Source of the DNA: CAVPGH01 sp046726955
GTDB lineage: Bacteria; Acidobacteriota; Vicinamibacteria; Fen-336
NCBI GenBank assembly: GCA_046726955.1
Contig: JBKPBQ010000347.1
Location: 1-11,213 of the forward strand
Length of the DNA: 11,213 nt
Direction: 5' to 3'
Part shown: piece by piece, positions 1 through 6,680 of the stretch
How the letters are laid out: each line of letters begins with the position of its first letter
Numbering within the stretch: position 1 is the stretch's first letter
Notes under the pieces: generated by a model
Told to the model about the DNA's origin: nothing
Databases searched by the model: none
What the model saw: the letters and a program-made list of their open reading frames with translations, nothing else
Position numbers and translations under genes: made by a program

Positions 1-963
1 CCCGAACACCGCGTTCTCGTCGCGCATCCTCTTCTTGATGAAGGCGTGGCCGACCCGGTGCATGAGCGCGGTGCCGCCGGCGGCGGACACGCGGTCCGCG
101 ACGGCCCGCGAAGCCCGCACGTCGTACACGACCTTCGCCCCTGGCACCTTGCGGCAGAAGGCCTCGCCGAGGAGCGCGGTCACGAAGTCGCCGGGCACGA
201 ACGCGCCGGTGTCGTCCACGAAGAAGCAGCGGTCGGCGTCGCCATCCCAGGCGATGCCGAGGTCGGCCTTCTCCGCAGCGACCCGAGCCATGATCTCGCG
301 CCGGTTCGGCTCCTCCAGAGGGTCCGGGGGATGGTTGGGGAAGCTACCGTCGAGGTCGAAGTACATCCGGATCGTTTCGACGGCAGGGAGGCGCTCGAAG
401 AGCGCGCTCGCCCCGAGCGCACCCATCCCGTTGCCGGGGTCGAGGACGACACGGAGGCGCGGGACGAGCGTCGGGTCGATGAAGCTGAGGCAGTGCCGCG
501 TGTAGTCGTCGAGGGTCGAGACCGGGTTCGAGCGCTCGCCAGGGGGACAGGAACCGGTGAAGCGCCCCGCCGTCACCCATTCCTTGATCTCCTTGATCCC
601 CGCGTCCCCGGAGAGGGCGAGCGCGTCCTTGCGGACCATCTTGATGCCGTTCCACTCGCGCGGATTGTGGGAGGCGGTGATGACCGCGCCCCCGTCGAGG
701 CCGTGGCGGGCCACGAAGTAGTACAGCATGTCCGTGCTCGCGACACCGATGTCGGTGACGTAGCAGCCTTCGGCGCGCGCGCCCGCGAGGAAGCCCGCCG
801 CGATCTCGGGCGAGGAGACCCGCACGTCGCGTCCGACCGCGATCCGGCGCGCCCCCAGGTAGTGCACGAAGGCCCGGCCCACCTGGCAGGCGACCGTGCC
901 GTCGAGCTGCGTCGGGTGGATCCCGCGCACGTCGTAGGCCTTGAAGATGCTCGCGTCGATCAC
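1..963 (-). CDS. manB: Phosphomannomutase/phosphoglucomutase, 3' end beyond window
   Basis: Alpha-D-phosphohexomutase that interconverts hexose 6-phosphate and hexose 1-phosphate (mannose and/or glucose) in the cytoplasm, supplying the sugar 1-phosphate for nucleotide-sugar synthesis. Only 321 codons are present; the reading frame is open to base 1, so the C-terminal part is missing (AlgC/CpsG relatives are about 460 aa). Visible: N-terminal FKAYDVRG (residues 7-14), the phosphoserine loop TASHNP with catalytic Ser98, the Mg-binding loop DGDADR (240-245) and the sugar-binding GHAFIK (305-310). The start is GTG at 963-961, giving the family-typical N-terminus just before FKAYD; no strong ribosome site precedes it. 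It begins 25 nt after the nucleotidyltransferase stop, so the two are very probably one operon. Family assignment is secure. Mannose versus glucose preference cannot be read from the sequence, so the manB symbol rests partly on the neighbour. Confidence 0.93.
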   Translation of the reverse strand, partial: MIDASIFKAYDVRGIHPTQLDGTVACQVGRAFVHYLGARRIAVGRDVRVSSPEIAAGFLAGARAEGCYVTDIGVASTDMLYYFVARHGLDGGAVITASHNPREWNGIKMVRKDALALSGDAGIKEIKEWVTAGRFTGSCPPGERSNPVSTLDDYTRHCLSFIDPTLVPRLRVVLDPGNGMGALGASALFERLPAVETIRMYFDLDGSFPNHPPDPLEEPNRREIMARVAAEKADLGIAWDGDADRCFFVDDTGAFVPGDFVTALLGEAFCRKVPGAKVVYDVRASRAVADRVSAAGGTALMHRVGHAFIKKRMRDENAVFG

Positions 964-988
964 GCGCGGGCTCGCCGGGCTTGCTTCG

Positions 989-2041
989 TCACGCCGTGCG
1001 GGAGTACTCGGTGACGAACGTCCCCTCGCCGAGCACTGCGCCCGTCACCGAGGCGCTCGCCCCCACCCGCACGCTCGGTCCGAAGAGCGCTCCCACCACC
1101 GTCGCCTCCGGCTCGACCAGGCAGCCCGCCCACAGCACGGAGTCTTCCACCCGGGCCCGCGCGCCGACCTGAACTCCCTCCACCAGGACCGCCCACGGGC
1201 CCACGCGCGCTTCCGCGTCCACGACCGATTGCGGTCCCACGTAGAAAGGGGCCACGAGCTCGGCCTTGTCGTCGATCTGCGCGGAGGGATGGACGAAGCC
1301 GCCGCTCTTCCGCTCGCCGTCGAGGGAAACGAGAAACGCGCCGGAGAGTATGTCCCGGTGCACCTTGCGGTACTTCTCCGGCGTGCCGATGTCGATCCAG
1401 TAGCCCCGGTGGACCGGGCCGAGGACGAGGTCGCCGCGAGCCAGGAGCGCGGGGAAGAACCCGCGCTCGATCGAGTGGACGACGCCGGGAGGGATGAGGT
1501 CGAGCACGCGCGTCTCCAGCACGTAGACGCCGGCGTTGATCGTGTTGGTCGTGATCTCGTCGGGCTTGGGCTTCTCGAGGAAGCGGCGAACCCGCGTGTC
1601 GGCTTCGGTCTCCACCAGGCCGAAGGCGGCGGGATTGGGGACGGGGGTGAGCACGATGCTCGCCGACGCCTTGCGCGCGGCGTGGCTCGCCACCACCGCG
1701 GAGAGATCGAGGTCGCTCAGGACGTCGCCGTTCAGGACGACCGTGCGCTCGTCGAGGAAGGGCTCGGCGTTCTTGACGGCCCCTCCCGTTCCGAGCGGGG
1801 ACTCCTCGAACGCGTAGTGGATCTTGAAGCCGAAGGCGCTCCCGTCGCCGAAGACCGCCTGGATGCGCTCCGGCCGGTAGGCGACGGAGAAAACGACTTC
1901 GCGGACGCCCGCGGTCGCCAGGAGATCGAGCTGGTGGCGGAGGAACGGCCGGTCCACGACGGGAACCACGGGCTTCGGCGCCGAGAGCGTGAGCGGCCGG
2001 AGGCGCGTTCCTTCTCCGCCGGCGAGAATGACCGCCTTCAT
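989..2041 (-). CDS. Sugar-1-phosphate nucleotidylyltransferase (mannose-1-phosphate guanylyltransferase-like)
   Basis: 350-aa cytoplasmic enzyme that joins a sugar 1-phosphate to an NTP to make a nucleotide sugar and pyrophosphate. Residues 1 to about 235 form the NTP_transferase domain: MKAVILAGG start, GGEGTRLRPLT (8-18), Lys23 in PKP, GTGGAVK (84-90), NGD with metal-binding Asp106, EKP (156-158) and GYWIDIGTPEKY (213-224). Residues about 250-345 carry hexapeptide-like repeats typical of a left-handed beta-helix. The frame is open further upstream to 2242, but ATG at 2041-2039 gives the canonical N-terminus. No clear Shine-Dalgarno precedes it. The downstream phosphomannomutase suggests a GDP-mannose route, so GTP plus mannose 1-phosphate is the best guess. 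Glucose-1-phosphate thymidylyl- or uridylyltransferase activity, or a heptose-phosphate substrate, cannot be excluded. First gene of the minus-strand pair, probably transcribed from the divergent region 2042-2123. Confidence 0.93.
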   Translation of the reverse strand: MKAVILAGGEGTRLRPLTLSAPKPVVPVVDRPFLRHQLDLLATAGVREVVFSVAYRPERIQAVFGDGSAFGFKIHYAFEESPLGTGGAVKNAEPFLDERTVVLNGDVLSDLDLSAVVASHAARKASASIVLTPVPNPAAFGLVETEADTRVRRFLEKPKPDEITTNTINAGVYVLETRVLDLIPPGVVHSIERGFFPALLARGDLVLGPVHRGYWIDIGTPEKYRKVHRDILSGAFLVSLDGERKSGGFVHPSAQIDDKAELVAPFYVGPQSVVDAEARVGPWAVLVEGVQVGARARVEDSVLWAGCLVEPEATVVGALFGPSVRVGASASVTGAVLGEGTFVTEYSRTA

Positions 2042-2072
2042 CGAGGTTGTCGGCGAGGCATGAGTCGGGTGG

Positions 2073-2095
2073 AGCATAGCATCGGGTGCTAGACT
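2073..2095. promoter_or_regulatory. Divergent extended -10 promoters on an inverted repeat
   Basis: The 82-nt gap between the nucleotidyltransferase and the dipeptidase contains TAGCATCGGGTGCTA (2077-2091), a perfect 5-bp inverted repeat with a 5-nt loop. Read rightwards, the right arm begins TGCTAGACT (2087-2095). Read leftwards, the left arm begins TGCTATGCT (2081-2073). Both fit an extended -10 of the form TGnTAnnnT, and neither has a good -35. Predicted leaders would be about 22 nt to the dipeptidase ATG and about 25 nt to the nucleotidyltransferase ATG. The motifs are seen directly; promoter function is inferred. Confidence 0.4.
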
Positions 2096-2112
2096 CCGCT
2101 CTCCACTCGGCC

Positions 2113-2118
2113 AGGAGG
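2113..2118 (+). promoter_or_regulatory. Ribosome binding site of the dipeptidase gene
   Basis: A perfect AGGAGG lies 5 nt before the ATG at 2124. It fixes this start and argues against the long overlapping frame that begins at 2129. Confidence 0.85.
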
Positions 2119-2123
2119 AACCC

Positions 2124-3371
2124 ATGTCGTGCCTGAGGCGAGCCGTCCCGGTGCTCTTCGTGCTCGTGGCGGCAGTGCCTCGCGCTACGGCGCAGGAAGA
2201 GGACGACCCCGCGCTCCGCCGGGCCCGCGCCGTCCTGCGCAAGGCGCCGCTCGTCGACGGTCACAACGACACGCCGTGGCTCGTGCGCGAGACCGCGGGC
2301 GGCGACGTCTCCAGGTACGACCTCCGCCGGCGGACGCCGCACGAGACGGACATCCCGCGCCTCCGCCAGGGACAGGTGGCGGCGCAGTTCTGGTCGGTCT
2401 GGATCCCGTCCGTGGACTCGGGCAGCGCGCGGCTCCAGCTCGAGCAGATCGAGCTCGCCCGGCGGATGATCGCGGCCTATCCGGACGACCTCGTCTTCGC
2501 CACGCGCGCCGCGGAAATCCCGGCCGCGTTCCGGGCGGGGAAGATCGCCTCGCTTCTGGGGATGGAGAACGGCCGCGCCCTGGAGAACAGCCTGGGGCCG
2601 CTGCGCGCCTACTACGAGCTCGGCGTCCGGTACATGACGCTCACCCATGGCCGCGACACCGACTGGGCCGACTCCGCGACGGACGAGCCGAAGCTCGGCG
2701 GCCTAGCGTCCTTCGGCCGCGAGGTGGTGCGGGAGATGAACCGGCTGGGCATGCTCGTGGACATCTCCCACGTCTCGCCGGCCGTCATGCGCCAGGTGCT
2801 CGAGGTCTCCGAGGCGCCGGTCATCTTCTCCCACTCGAGCGCGCGCGCCGTTACCGATCACCCCCGGAACGTGCCCGACGACGTCCTGCGCGCGCTGGCG
2901 CGGAACGGGGGAGTGGTCATGATCACGTTCATCCCCGGCTTCGTCTCGCGCCAGGTGATGGAGTGGGAGGCCCCGCTGCTCGTCCAGCTCCAGGGCGCCG
3001 TGACCGTGGACGACCTCAACCGGCTGGCGAAGGAGCGCGAACGAGAGGCAGGACCCAAGCCCAAGGCCACGATCAAGGACGTGGCCGACCACATCGACCA
3101 CGCCGCGCGCGTGGCCGGCGTCGACCACGTGGGGATCGGCAGCGACTTCGCGGGTGTCGACATGCCCGAGGGCCTCGCGGACGTCACCCGCTATCCCTAC
3201 CTCTTCGCCGAGCTCGTGAGGCGGGGCTGGCGGGACGAGGATCTCGAGAAGCTCGCCGGGGGGAACGTCATCCGTGCCCTGGCCGCGGCGGAGACGGTGG
3301 CGGCGCGGCTGCAGAAGGAGCGCCCCCCGTCCCTGGCGACTTTCGAAGCGTCGCCCCCGCCGGCGCGATGA
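2124..3371 (+). CDS. Secreted membrane dipeptidase (renal dipeptidase family, M19)
   Basis: 415-aa zinc metallopeptidase of the amidohydrolase superfamily that hydrolyses dipeptides; some relatives act on D-amino-acid-containing dipeptides or beta-lactams. Residues 1 to about 23 look like a signal peptide (basic start, hydrophobic LFVLVAAV, then ATA before Gln24), so the mature enzyme should be periplasmic, secreted or envelope-bound. The metal and active-site pattern of the family is complete: HND with His47 and Asp49, the bridging glutamate Glu148 in MENG, His216 in ISHVS, His237 in FSHSSAR with Arg241, and Asp341 in GSDF. The C-terminal LAGGNVIRAL (377-386) is also typical. The gene stands alone on its strand: divergent from the nucleotidyltransferase, with a separate promoter before the next gene. 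A role in recycling peptidoglycan-derived or scavenged dipeptides is plausible, but the substrate cannot be deduced. Confidence 0.95.
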   Translation: MSCLRRAVPVLFVLVAAVPRATAQEEDDPALRRARAVLRKAPLVDGHNDTPWLVRETAGGDVSRYDLRRRTPHETDIPRLRQGQVAAQFWSVWIPSVDSGSARLQLEQIELARRMIAAYPDDLVFATRAAEIPAAFRAGKIASLLGMENGRALENSLGPLRAYYELGVRYMTLTHGRDTDWADSATDEPKLGGLASFGREVVREMNRLGMLVDISHVSPAVMRQVLEVSEAPVIFSHSSARAVTDHPRNVPDDVLRALARNGGVVMITFIPGFVSRQVMEWEAPLLVQLQGAVTVDDLNRLAKEREREAGPKPKATIKDVADHIDHAARVAGVDHVGIGSDFAGVDMPEGLADVTRYPYLFAELVRRGWRDEDLEKLAGGNVIRALAAAETVAARLQKERPPSLATFEASPPPAR

Positions 3372-3417
3372 CCCGTCGTATCTCTTTGCAGTCGAGTCAG
3401 TTCCGGTCAGGACGGGT
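3371..3417 (+). repeat. 7-bp inverted repeat after the dipeptidase stop
   Basis: ACCCGTC (3371-3377, starting on the last base of the TGA stop) is exactly complementary to GACGGGT (3411-3417), with 33 nt between. The right arm ends directly before the -35 box of the next promoter. It could be a weak long-loop terminator or an operator. No run of T follows, so terminator function is doubtful. Confidence 0.3.
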
Positions 3418-3447
3418 TTGACACCCCCAAACCAGGTCTTCTATAGT
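3418..3447 (+). promoter_or_regulatory. Near-consensus sigma70-type promoter for the dehydrogenase-pgsA operon
   Basis: A perfect -35 hexamer TTGACA (3418-3423) is separated by 18 nt from TATAGT (3442-3447), five of six matches to the -10 consensus. Predicted transcription start is near 3454, giving a leader of only about 17 nt. The AGGAG at 3455-3459 would then sit at the very 5' end of the mRNA, 11 nt before the ATG. Among the promoters I can see in this window this is the closest to consensus. Confidence 0.75.
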
Positions 3448-3470
3448 GGCGAGCAGGAGCAAGACACGAG

Positions 3471-4775
3471 ATGACGGAGACCTCCGACCTCAAGGCGAAG
3501 TTCGCGAAGCGCCAGGCCCACGTCGCGACCATCGGTCTCGGCTACGTCGGGCTGCCGCTCTCGGTGGAGTTCGCGAGCGCCGGCTTCCGCGTGACGGGCC
3601 TCGACCTCTCGCAGGAGAAGGTCGACGGTGTCAACCGCGGCGAATCGCACATCCGGGACGTGCCGGCGGAGAAGGTGAGCGCCCTCGTCGCCGAGAAGCG
3701 GCTCTCCGCGAGCGTCGACTTCGACCGGCTGACCGACGCGGACGCGATCATCATCTGCGTGCCCACTCCCCTGAGCAAGACGAAGGACCCCGACCTGTCC
3801 ATGGTCGTGGACGCGGCGAAGGCGATCGCCGAGCACCTGCGCAAGGGACAGCTCGTGGTCCTCGAGAGCACGACCTACCCCGGTACCACCGAGGAGCTCA
3901 TCCTGCCCCTCCTCGAGGAGAAGGGGTTCACGGCCGGGGAGGACTTCTATCTCGCCTTCTCCCCGGAGCGTGTCGACCCCGGGAACCCGAAGTTCCACAC
4001 GCGGAACACGCCGAAGATCATCGGGGGCGTGACCCCCGCCTGCACCGAGGTGGCGCAGGCGCTCTACGCCCAGGCCATAGACACCGTGATCGCGGTCTCC
4101 TCGACCCGTGCGGCCGAGATGGTGAAGCTCCTCGAGAACACGTTCCGCAGCGTGAACATCGGCCTCGTGAACGAGGTCGCGCTCATGTGCGCCCGGCTCG
4201 GGGTGAGTGTCTGGGAGGTCATCGACGCCGCCGCCACCAAGCCCTTCGGCTTCATGCCGTTCTATCCGGGCCCGGGGCTGGGAGGGCACTGCATCCCCAT
4301 CGACCCCCTCTACCTCTCCTGGAAGCTGAAGACCCTCAACTACCGCGCCCGCTTCATCGAGCTCGCGGGCGAGATCAACTCCGAGATGCCAGAGTACGTC
4401 TGCGCGCGGGTGGCGGAGGCGCTCAACCAGAAGGAGCGCAGCGTCAAGGGCAGCCGCATCCTCGTCCTCGGCGTCACCTACAAGCGCGACGTGGAGGACG
4501 TCCGCGAGTCGCCCGCCCTTGACATCTTGCGCATACTGGAAAGACGGGGCGGGCGCGTGCTCTACCACGACCCGCACGTGAGCGAGCTCTCGCTCGACGG
4601 AACGACGCTGCGCTCGGTCGAGCTCCTGCCCTCGGTGAAGGAAGCGGACATCGTGGTGATCGTGACCGACCACTCGAGCTATCCGTGGGGACAAATCGTG
4701 GATTCGGCGTCCCTCGTCCTCGACACCCGCAACGCCACGCGCGGGATCGCGTCGGACAAGGTCCTCAGGATCTGA
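3471..4775 (+). CDS. UDP-N-acetylglucosamine / UDP-glucose 6-dehydrogenase (nucleotide-sugar dehydrogenase)
   Basis: 434-aa cytoplasmic enzyme that oxidises C6 of a UDP-hexose to a uronic acid in two NAD-dependent steps. The N-terminal Rossmann fold has GLGYVGLP (22-29). The middle carries CVPTPL (96-101), STTYPGTT (133-140), SPERVDPGNP (164-173) and Lys218 in KLLENTFR. The catalytic cysteine is Cys274 in GGHCIPIDP. The C-terminal NAD-binding half has GVTYKRDVEDVRESP. The SPERxDPGNP and GPGLGGHCIPIDPxYLxW signatures resemble the WbpA-type UDP-GlcNAc 6-dehydrogenase subgroup more than classical UDP-glucose dehydrogenase. That reading is from memory of the families, so UDP-glucose remains possible. 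The product would feed capsule, O-antigen or exopolysaccharide. First gene of an operon with pgsA, behind a strong promoter. Confidence 0.94.
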   Translation: MTETSDLKAKFAKRQAHVATIGLGYVGLPLSVEFASAGFRVTGLDLSQEKVDGVNRGESHIRDVPAEKVSALVAEKRLSASVDFDRLTDADAIIICVPTPLSKTKDPDLSMVVDAAKAIAEHLRKGQLVVLESTTYPGTTEELILPLLEEKGFTAGEDFYLAFSPERVDPGNPKFHTRNTPKIIGGVTPACTEVAQALYAQAIDTVIAVSSTRAAEMVKLLENTFRSVNIGLVNEVALMCARLGVSVWEVIDAAATKPFGFMPFYPGPGLGGHCIPIDPLYLSWKLKTLNYRARFIELAGEINSEMPEYVCARVAEALNQKERSVKGSRILVLGVTYKRDVEDVRESPALDILRILERRGGRVLYHDPHVSELSLDGTTLRSVELLPSVKEADIVVIVTDHSSYPWGQIVDSASLVLDTRNATRGIASDKVLRI

Positions 4776-4783
4776 GGAGGAGG
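4774..4783 (+). promoter_or_regulatory. Strong ribosome binding site deciding the TTG start of pgsA
   Basis: GAGGAGGAGG overlaps the last two bases of the preceding TGA stop (4773-4775) and ends 5 nt before TTG at 4789. No ATG or GTG lies nearby in frame, and TTG followed by AACCTGCCC gives the conserved start MNLPNALTLLR. Confidence 0.8.
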
Positions 4784-4788
4784 CGGCG

Positions 4789-5388
4789 TTGAACCTGCCC
4801 AACGCCCTCACCCTGCTCCGCATCTTCCTGGTCCCCGTCCTCGTGGTCGTGCTCCTCACGCGGGCGGAAGGCGGGCTCTTCCTGGGGGCGGGGATCTTCG
4901 GCCTGGGCGTGCTCACCGACTACCTGGACGGCTACTTCGCGCGCCGCCGGAACCAGGTCACGAAGCTCGGGATCCTCCTCGATCCCCTGGCGGACAAGCT
5001 GCTCACCGCCGCAGCGTTCCTGTCGCTCGTGGAGATGGGCCTCGCCCCCGCCTGGATGGTGATGATCATCCTCGGCCGGGAGCTCGCCGTCACCGGCCTC
5101 CGCAACGTGGCCGCCGGGCGCGGGATCCTGATCGCCGCCTCTCCGCTCGGCAAGGGAAAGATGGTGTCGCAGGTGGTGGCGATCTTCCTCCTGTTGCTCT
5201 CGCGCCCCTTCCCGCAGATCCGGCTGCTCGCCATCGTCTGCCTGTGGGCGGTGGTGGCCATGACCGTGGTGTCGGGGATCGACTACTTCGTGCGGTTCTG
5301 GCGCGACGTCCTGCGCAGCCCGGCGCGGTCCGAGGAGCCGTCCGACGGCAAGCCCTTCCGCTCCGCGGCCGAGGCCGGCCTCAAATAG
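4789..5388 (+). CDS. pgsA: CDP-diacylglycerol--glycerol-3-phosphate 3-phosphatidyltransferase
   Basis: 199-aa inner-membrane enzyme that makes phosphatidylglycerol phosphate from CDP-diacylglycerol and glycerol 3-phosphate, the committed step to phosphatidylglycerol and cardiolipin. The CDP-alcohol phosphotransferase signature is complete: Asp44, Asp47-Gly48, Ala51-Arg52, Gly61, Asp65 and Asp69 with the expected spacing. Hydrophobic stretches fit several membrane helices: about 12-23, 30-43, 71-88, 88-100, 124-135 and 140-158. The N-terminal NLPNALTLLRI is typical of PgsA rather than other members of the superfamily. Length is close to the usual 180-200 aa, with a short polar tail. The start is TTG, supported by the strong upstream ribosome site. 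It lies 13 nt after the dehydrogenase stop and is almost certainly co-transcribed with it. The hairpin at 5392-5415 follows directly. Confidence 0.95.
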   Translation: MNLPNALTLLRIFLVPVLVVVLLTRAEGGLFLGAGIFGLGVLTDYLDGYFARRRNQVTKLGILLDPLADKLLTAAAFLSLVEMGLAPAWMVMIILGRELAVTGLRNVAAGRGILIAASPLGKGKMVSQVVAIFLLLLSRPFPQIRLLAIVCLWAVVAMTVVSGIDYFVRFWRDVLRSPARSEEPSDGKPFRSAAEAGLK

Positions 5389-5391
5389 AAA

Positions 5392-5415
5392 GGGCCTGGC
5401 GCGAAGGCCAGGCCC
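5392..5415. terminator. Hairpin terminator shared by convergent genes
   Basis: GGGCCTGGC (5392-5400) and GCCAGGCCC (5407-5415) form a perfect 9-bp stem around the 6-nt loop GCGAAG. On the minus strand the stem is followed by TTTCTATTT, a U-rich tail, so it should act as an intrinsic terminator for the LysM gene, whose stop is at 5444-5442. For pgsA, whose stop is 3 nt before the stem, there is no U-tract, so termination in that direction may be weaker or serve mainly as mRNA 3'-end protection. Confidence 0.8.
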
Positions 5416-5441
5416 GGACGTGCTCGAAAGGAGCGGCCAGC

Positions 5442-6593
5442 CTACCGCAGCTCCACCATGTCCCCGACCATGATGGCGTCGGCGCTGTAGGTGATCTTGG
5501 CGGTCGCGGTCTTCTCCCGCACCGAGATGACCGTGACCTCTCCCACCACGTTGCGCGGAGTGGGGAAGGACGGGTAGTCGATGCGGAAGACCGCGAACAC
5601 GTTGCCAGGGGCGACGCCGCTCTCCGAGCCCGCGTCGATCGTGACCAGCTGGCCCTCGCCGGCGATCGTGGCGTCGAAGCCGATGTCCACCACGTACTGG
5701 TTGAGCTTGCCGCTCGGCGGCGTGAGGCGGGTGGCGGGGGGCCGGGTCACGACCAGGGGGACGTTCACCTTCTCGAACGGCCGGAGGTAGTCGCCGGCGT
5801 GGATGTCGAGGCACGAGGTCTCGACGACGGCGGACGCGCTGTTCTCCTGCACGAGGATGACCTGGAGCCAGCCCAGGGTCTCGATCTTGGTGCCGATCTT
5901 GTGGCCGTTGATCGGATGATGGACGGCGTAGGAAGCGTGCTGGATGGAGTAGAGCTCGCCGGCCTTCACCCCCGCGTTGCTGCCCTTGTTCAGGTAGACG
6001 ATGTCACGCTCGGCCAGGCCGATCTTGCTGCTGCCCTGCTCGGAGCCGATGATCTCCAGGCTCTCGTCCTCACGCTCCTGGACGACGTAGTCCGCGCACT
6101 GGAGCGTCGTCTCCTCCGTCACGGGCACCAGGGCGGCCGCGGCCGGCCCGCCGGCAGCTCCCGCCTCGCCGGGGAGCGCGCCCTCGGGGCCTTCCGGTAT
6201 TCCCTCCTCGCCAGGCGCGCCGGGGATGCCCGCTCCCGCCGCCACGAGCGCGAGCTTGGGCAGGATGATCGGGTCGCCGGGGTAGATCCAGTGGGCGTCG
6301 GCGATGTACTTGTTCTGGTCCCAGATCTGGGGCCAGAGGTAGGCGTTGGCCAGGAAGCGGGCCGAGATGTCCCAGAGGGTGTCGCCCTTCTCGACGATGT
6401 AGTAGACGGCCCCCTCGGGGATCGAGTCCGGGTACTTGTTGCGCGACCAGTGGGGGGCCACGGTCGCGGGGCCCGTCTGGAGCGCGGTGGCAGGGGCCGC
6501 CGGCGCGGGCCGGGCGGGAGCCTTCTGGGCCTCGGCCGATCCGAGCGCGAACCCGAAGCAGATGAGACCAGCCAGGATGACCTTCGTTCTCAC
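5442..6593 (-). CDS. Secreted LysM-domain envelope protein
   Basis: 383-aa protein with a signal peptide: MRTKVILAG, hydrophobic core to about residue 18, probable cleavage after Ala22 in SAEA-Q. A single LysM domain (about 63-113) begins YYIVEKGDTLWDISARF and ends with WIYPGDPIILP; LysM binds peptidoglycan-type glycans, so a periplasmic cell-wall-associated location is likely. Residues 115-158 form a Gly/Ala/Pro/Glu-rich linker with collagen-like GxP and PGE steps. The remaining 220 residues have no signature I recognise; they look beta-rich, with repeated VxAG(D/E)-type turns suggesting a pair of similar small beta domains. Cys166 and a second cysteine in ETSCLD could form a disulfide. Start is GTG at 6593-6591 with GGAGG 8 nt upstream. 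It has its own promoter after bamD. Exact function unknown; a structural or scaffolding role at the cell wall is inferred. Confidence 0.85.
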   Translation of the reverse strand: MRTKVILAGLICFGFALGSAEAQKAPARPAPAAPATALQTGPATVAPHWSRNKYPDSIPEGAVYYIVEKGDTLWDISARFLANAYLWPQIWDQNKYIADAHWIYPGDPIILPKLALVAAGAGIPGAPGEEGIPEGPEGALPGEAGAAGGPAAAALVPVTEETTLQCADYVVQEREDESLEIIGSEQGSSKIGLAERDIVYLNKGSNAGVKAGELYSIQHASYAVHHPINGHKIGTKIETLGWLQVILVQENSASAVVETSCLDIHAGDYLRPFEKVNVPLVVTRPPATRLTPPSGKLNQYVVDIGFDATIAGEGQLVTIDAGSESGVAPGNVFAVFRIDYPSFPTPRNVVGEVTVISVREKTATAKITYSADAIMVGDMVELR

Positions 6594-6680
6594 TGCCTAT
6601 CCTCCCGGACGGGCCCGGTCCGTCCCGCGATCAACAAGTGATACTCGGCCGACGCTCGATACACCCGGGTCTGCTGCCGG

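Noticed and set aside
46..1014. 322-codon open frame on the plus strand
   Set aside because: It lies opposite the phosphomannomutase, which has full catalytic motifs. The translation is rich in Arg/Ala/Val/Asp with no recognisable domain, as expected of an antisense frame in G+C-rich coding DNA.
941..2092. 383-codon plus-strand frame
   Set aside because: Antisense shadow of the nucleotidyltransferase; no motif and compositionally biased.
2042..2123. Riboswitch or small RNA in the divergent region
   Set aside because: Only 82 nt are available, predicted leaders are under 30 nt, and no known aptamer pattern is recognisable.
989..2242. Longer start (at 2242) for the nucleotidyltransferase
   Set aside because: The extra 67 residues are low-complexity, cross the divergent promoter and enter the dipeptidase gene on the other strand; the conserved N-terminus is MKAVILAGG at 2041.
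960..2648. 562-codon minus-strand frame
   Set aside because: Overlaps the nucleotidyltransferase in another frame and runs antisense into the dipeptidase; extremely Arg/Gly/Pro-rich with no domain.
3441..4916. 491-codon minus-strand frame
   Set aside because: Antisense to the dehydrogenase and pgsA, both supported by complete motifs; His/Arg/Glu/Val-rich with no domain.
4765..5814. 349-codon minus-strand frame
   Set aside because: Antisense to pgsA, crosses the terminator hairpin and runs out of frame through the LysM gene.
5244..6641. 465-codon plus-strand frame
   Set aside because: Antisense to the LysM gene, which has a signal peptide, domain and ribosome site; no motif in this frame.
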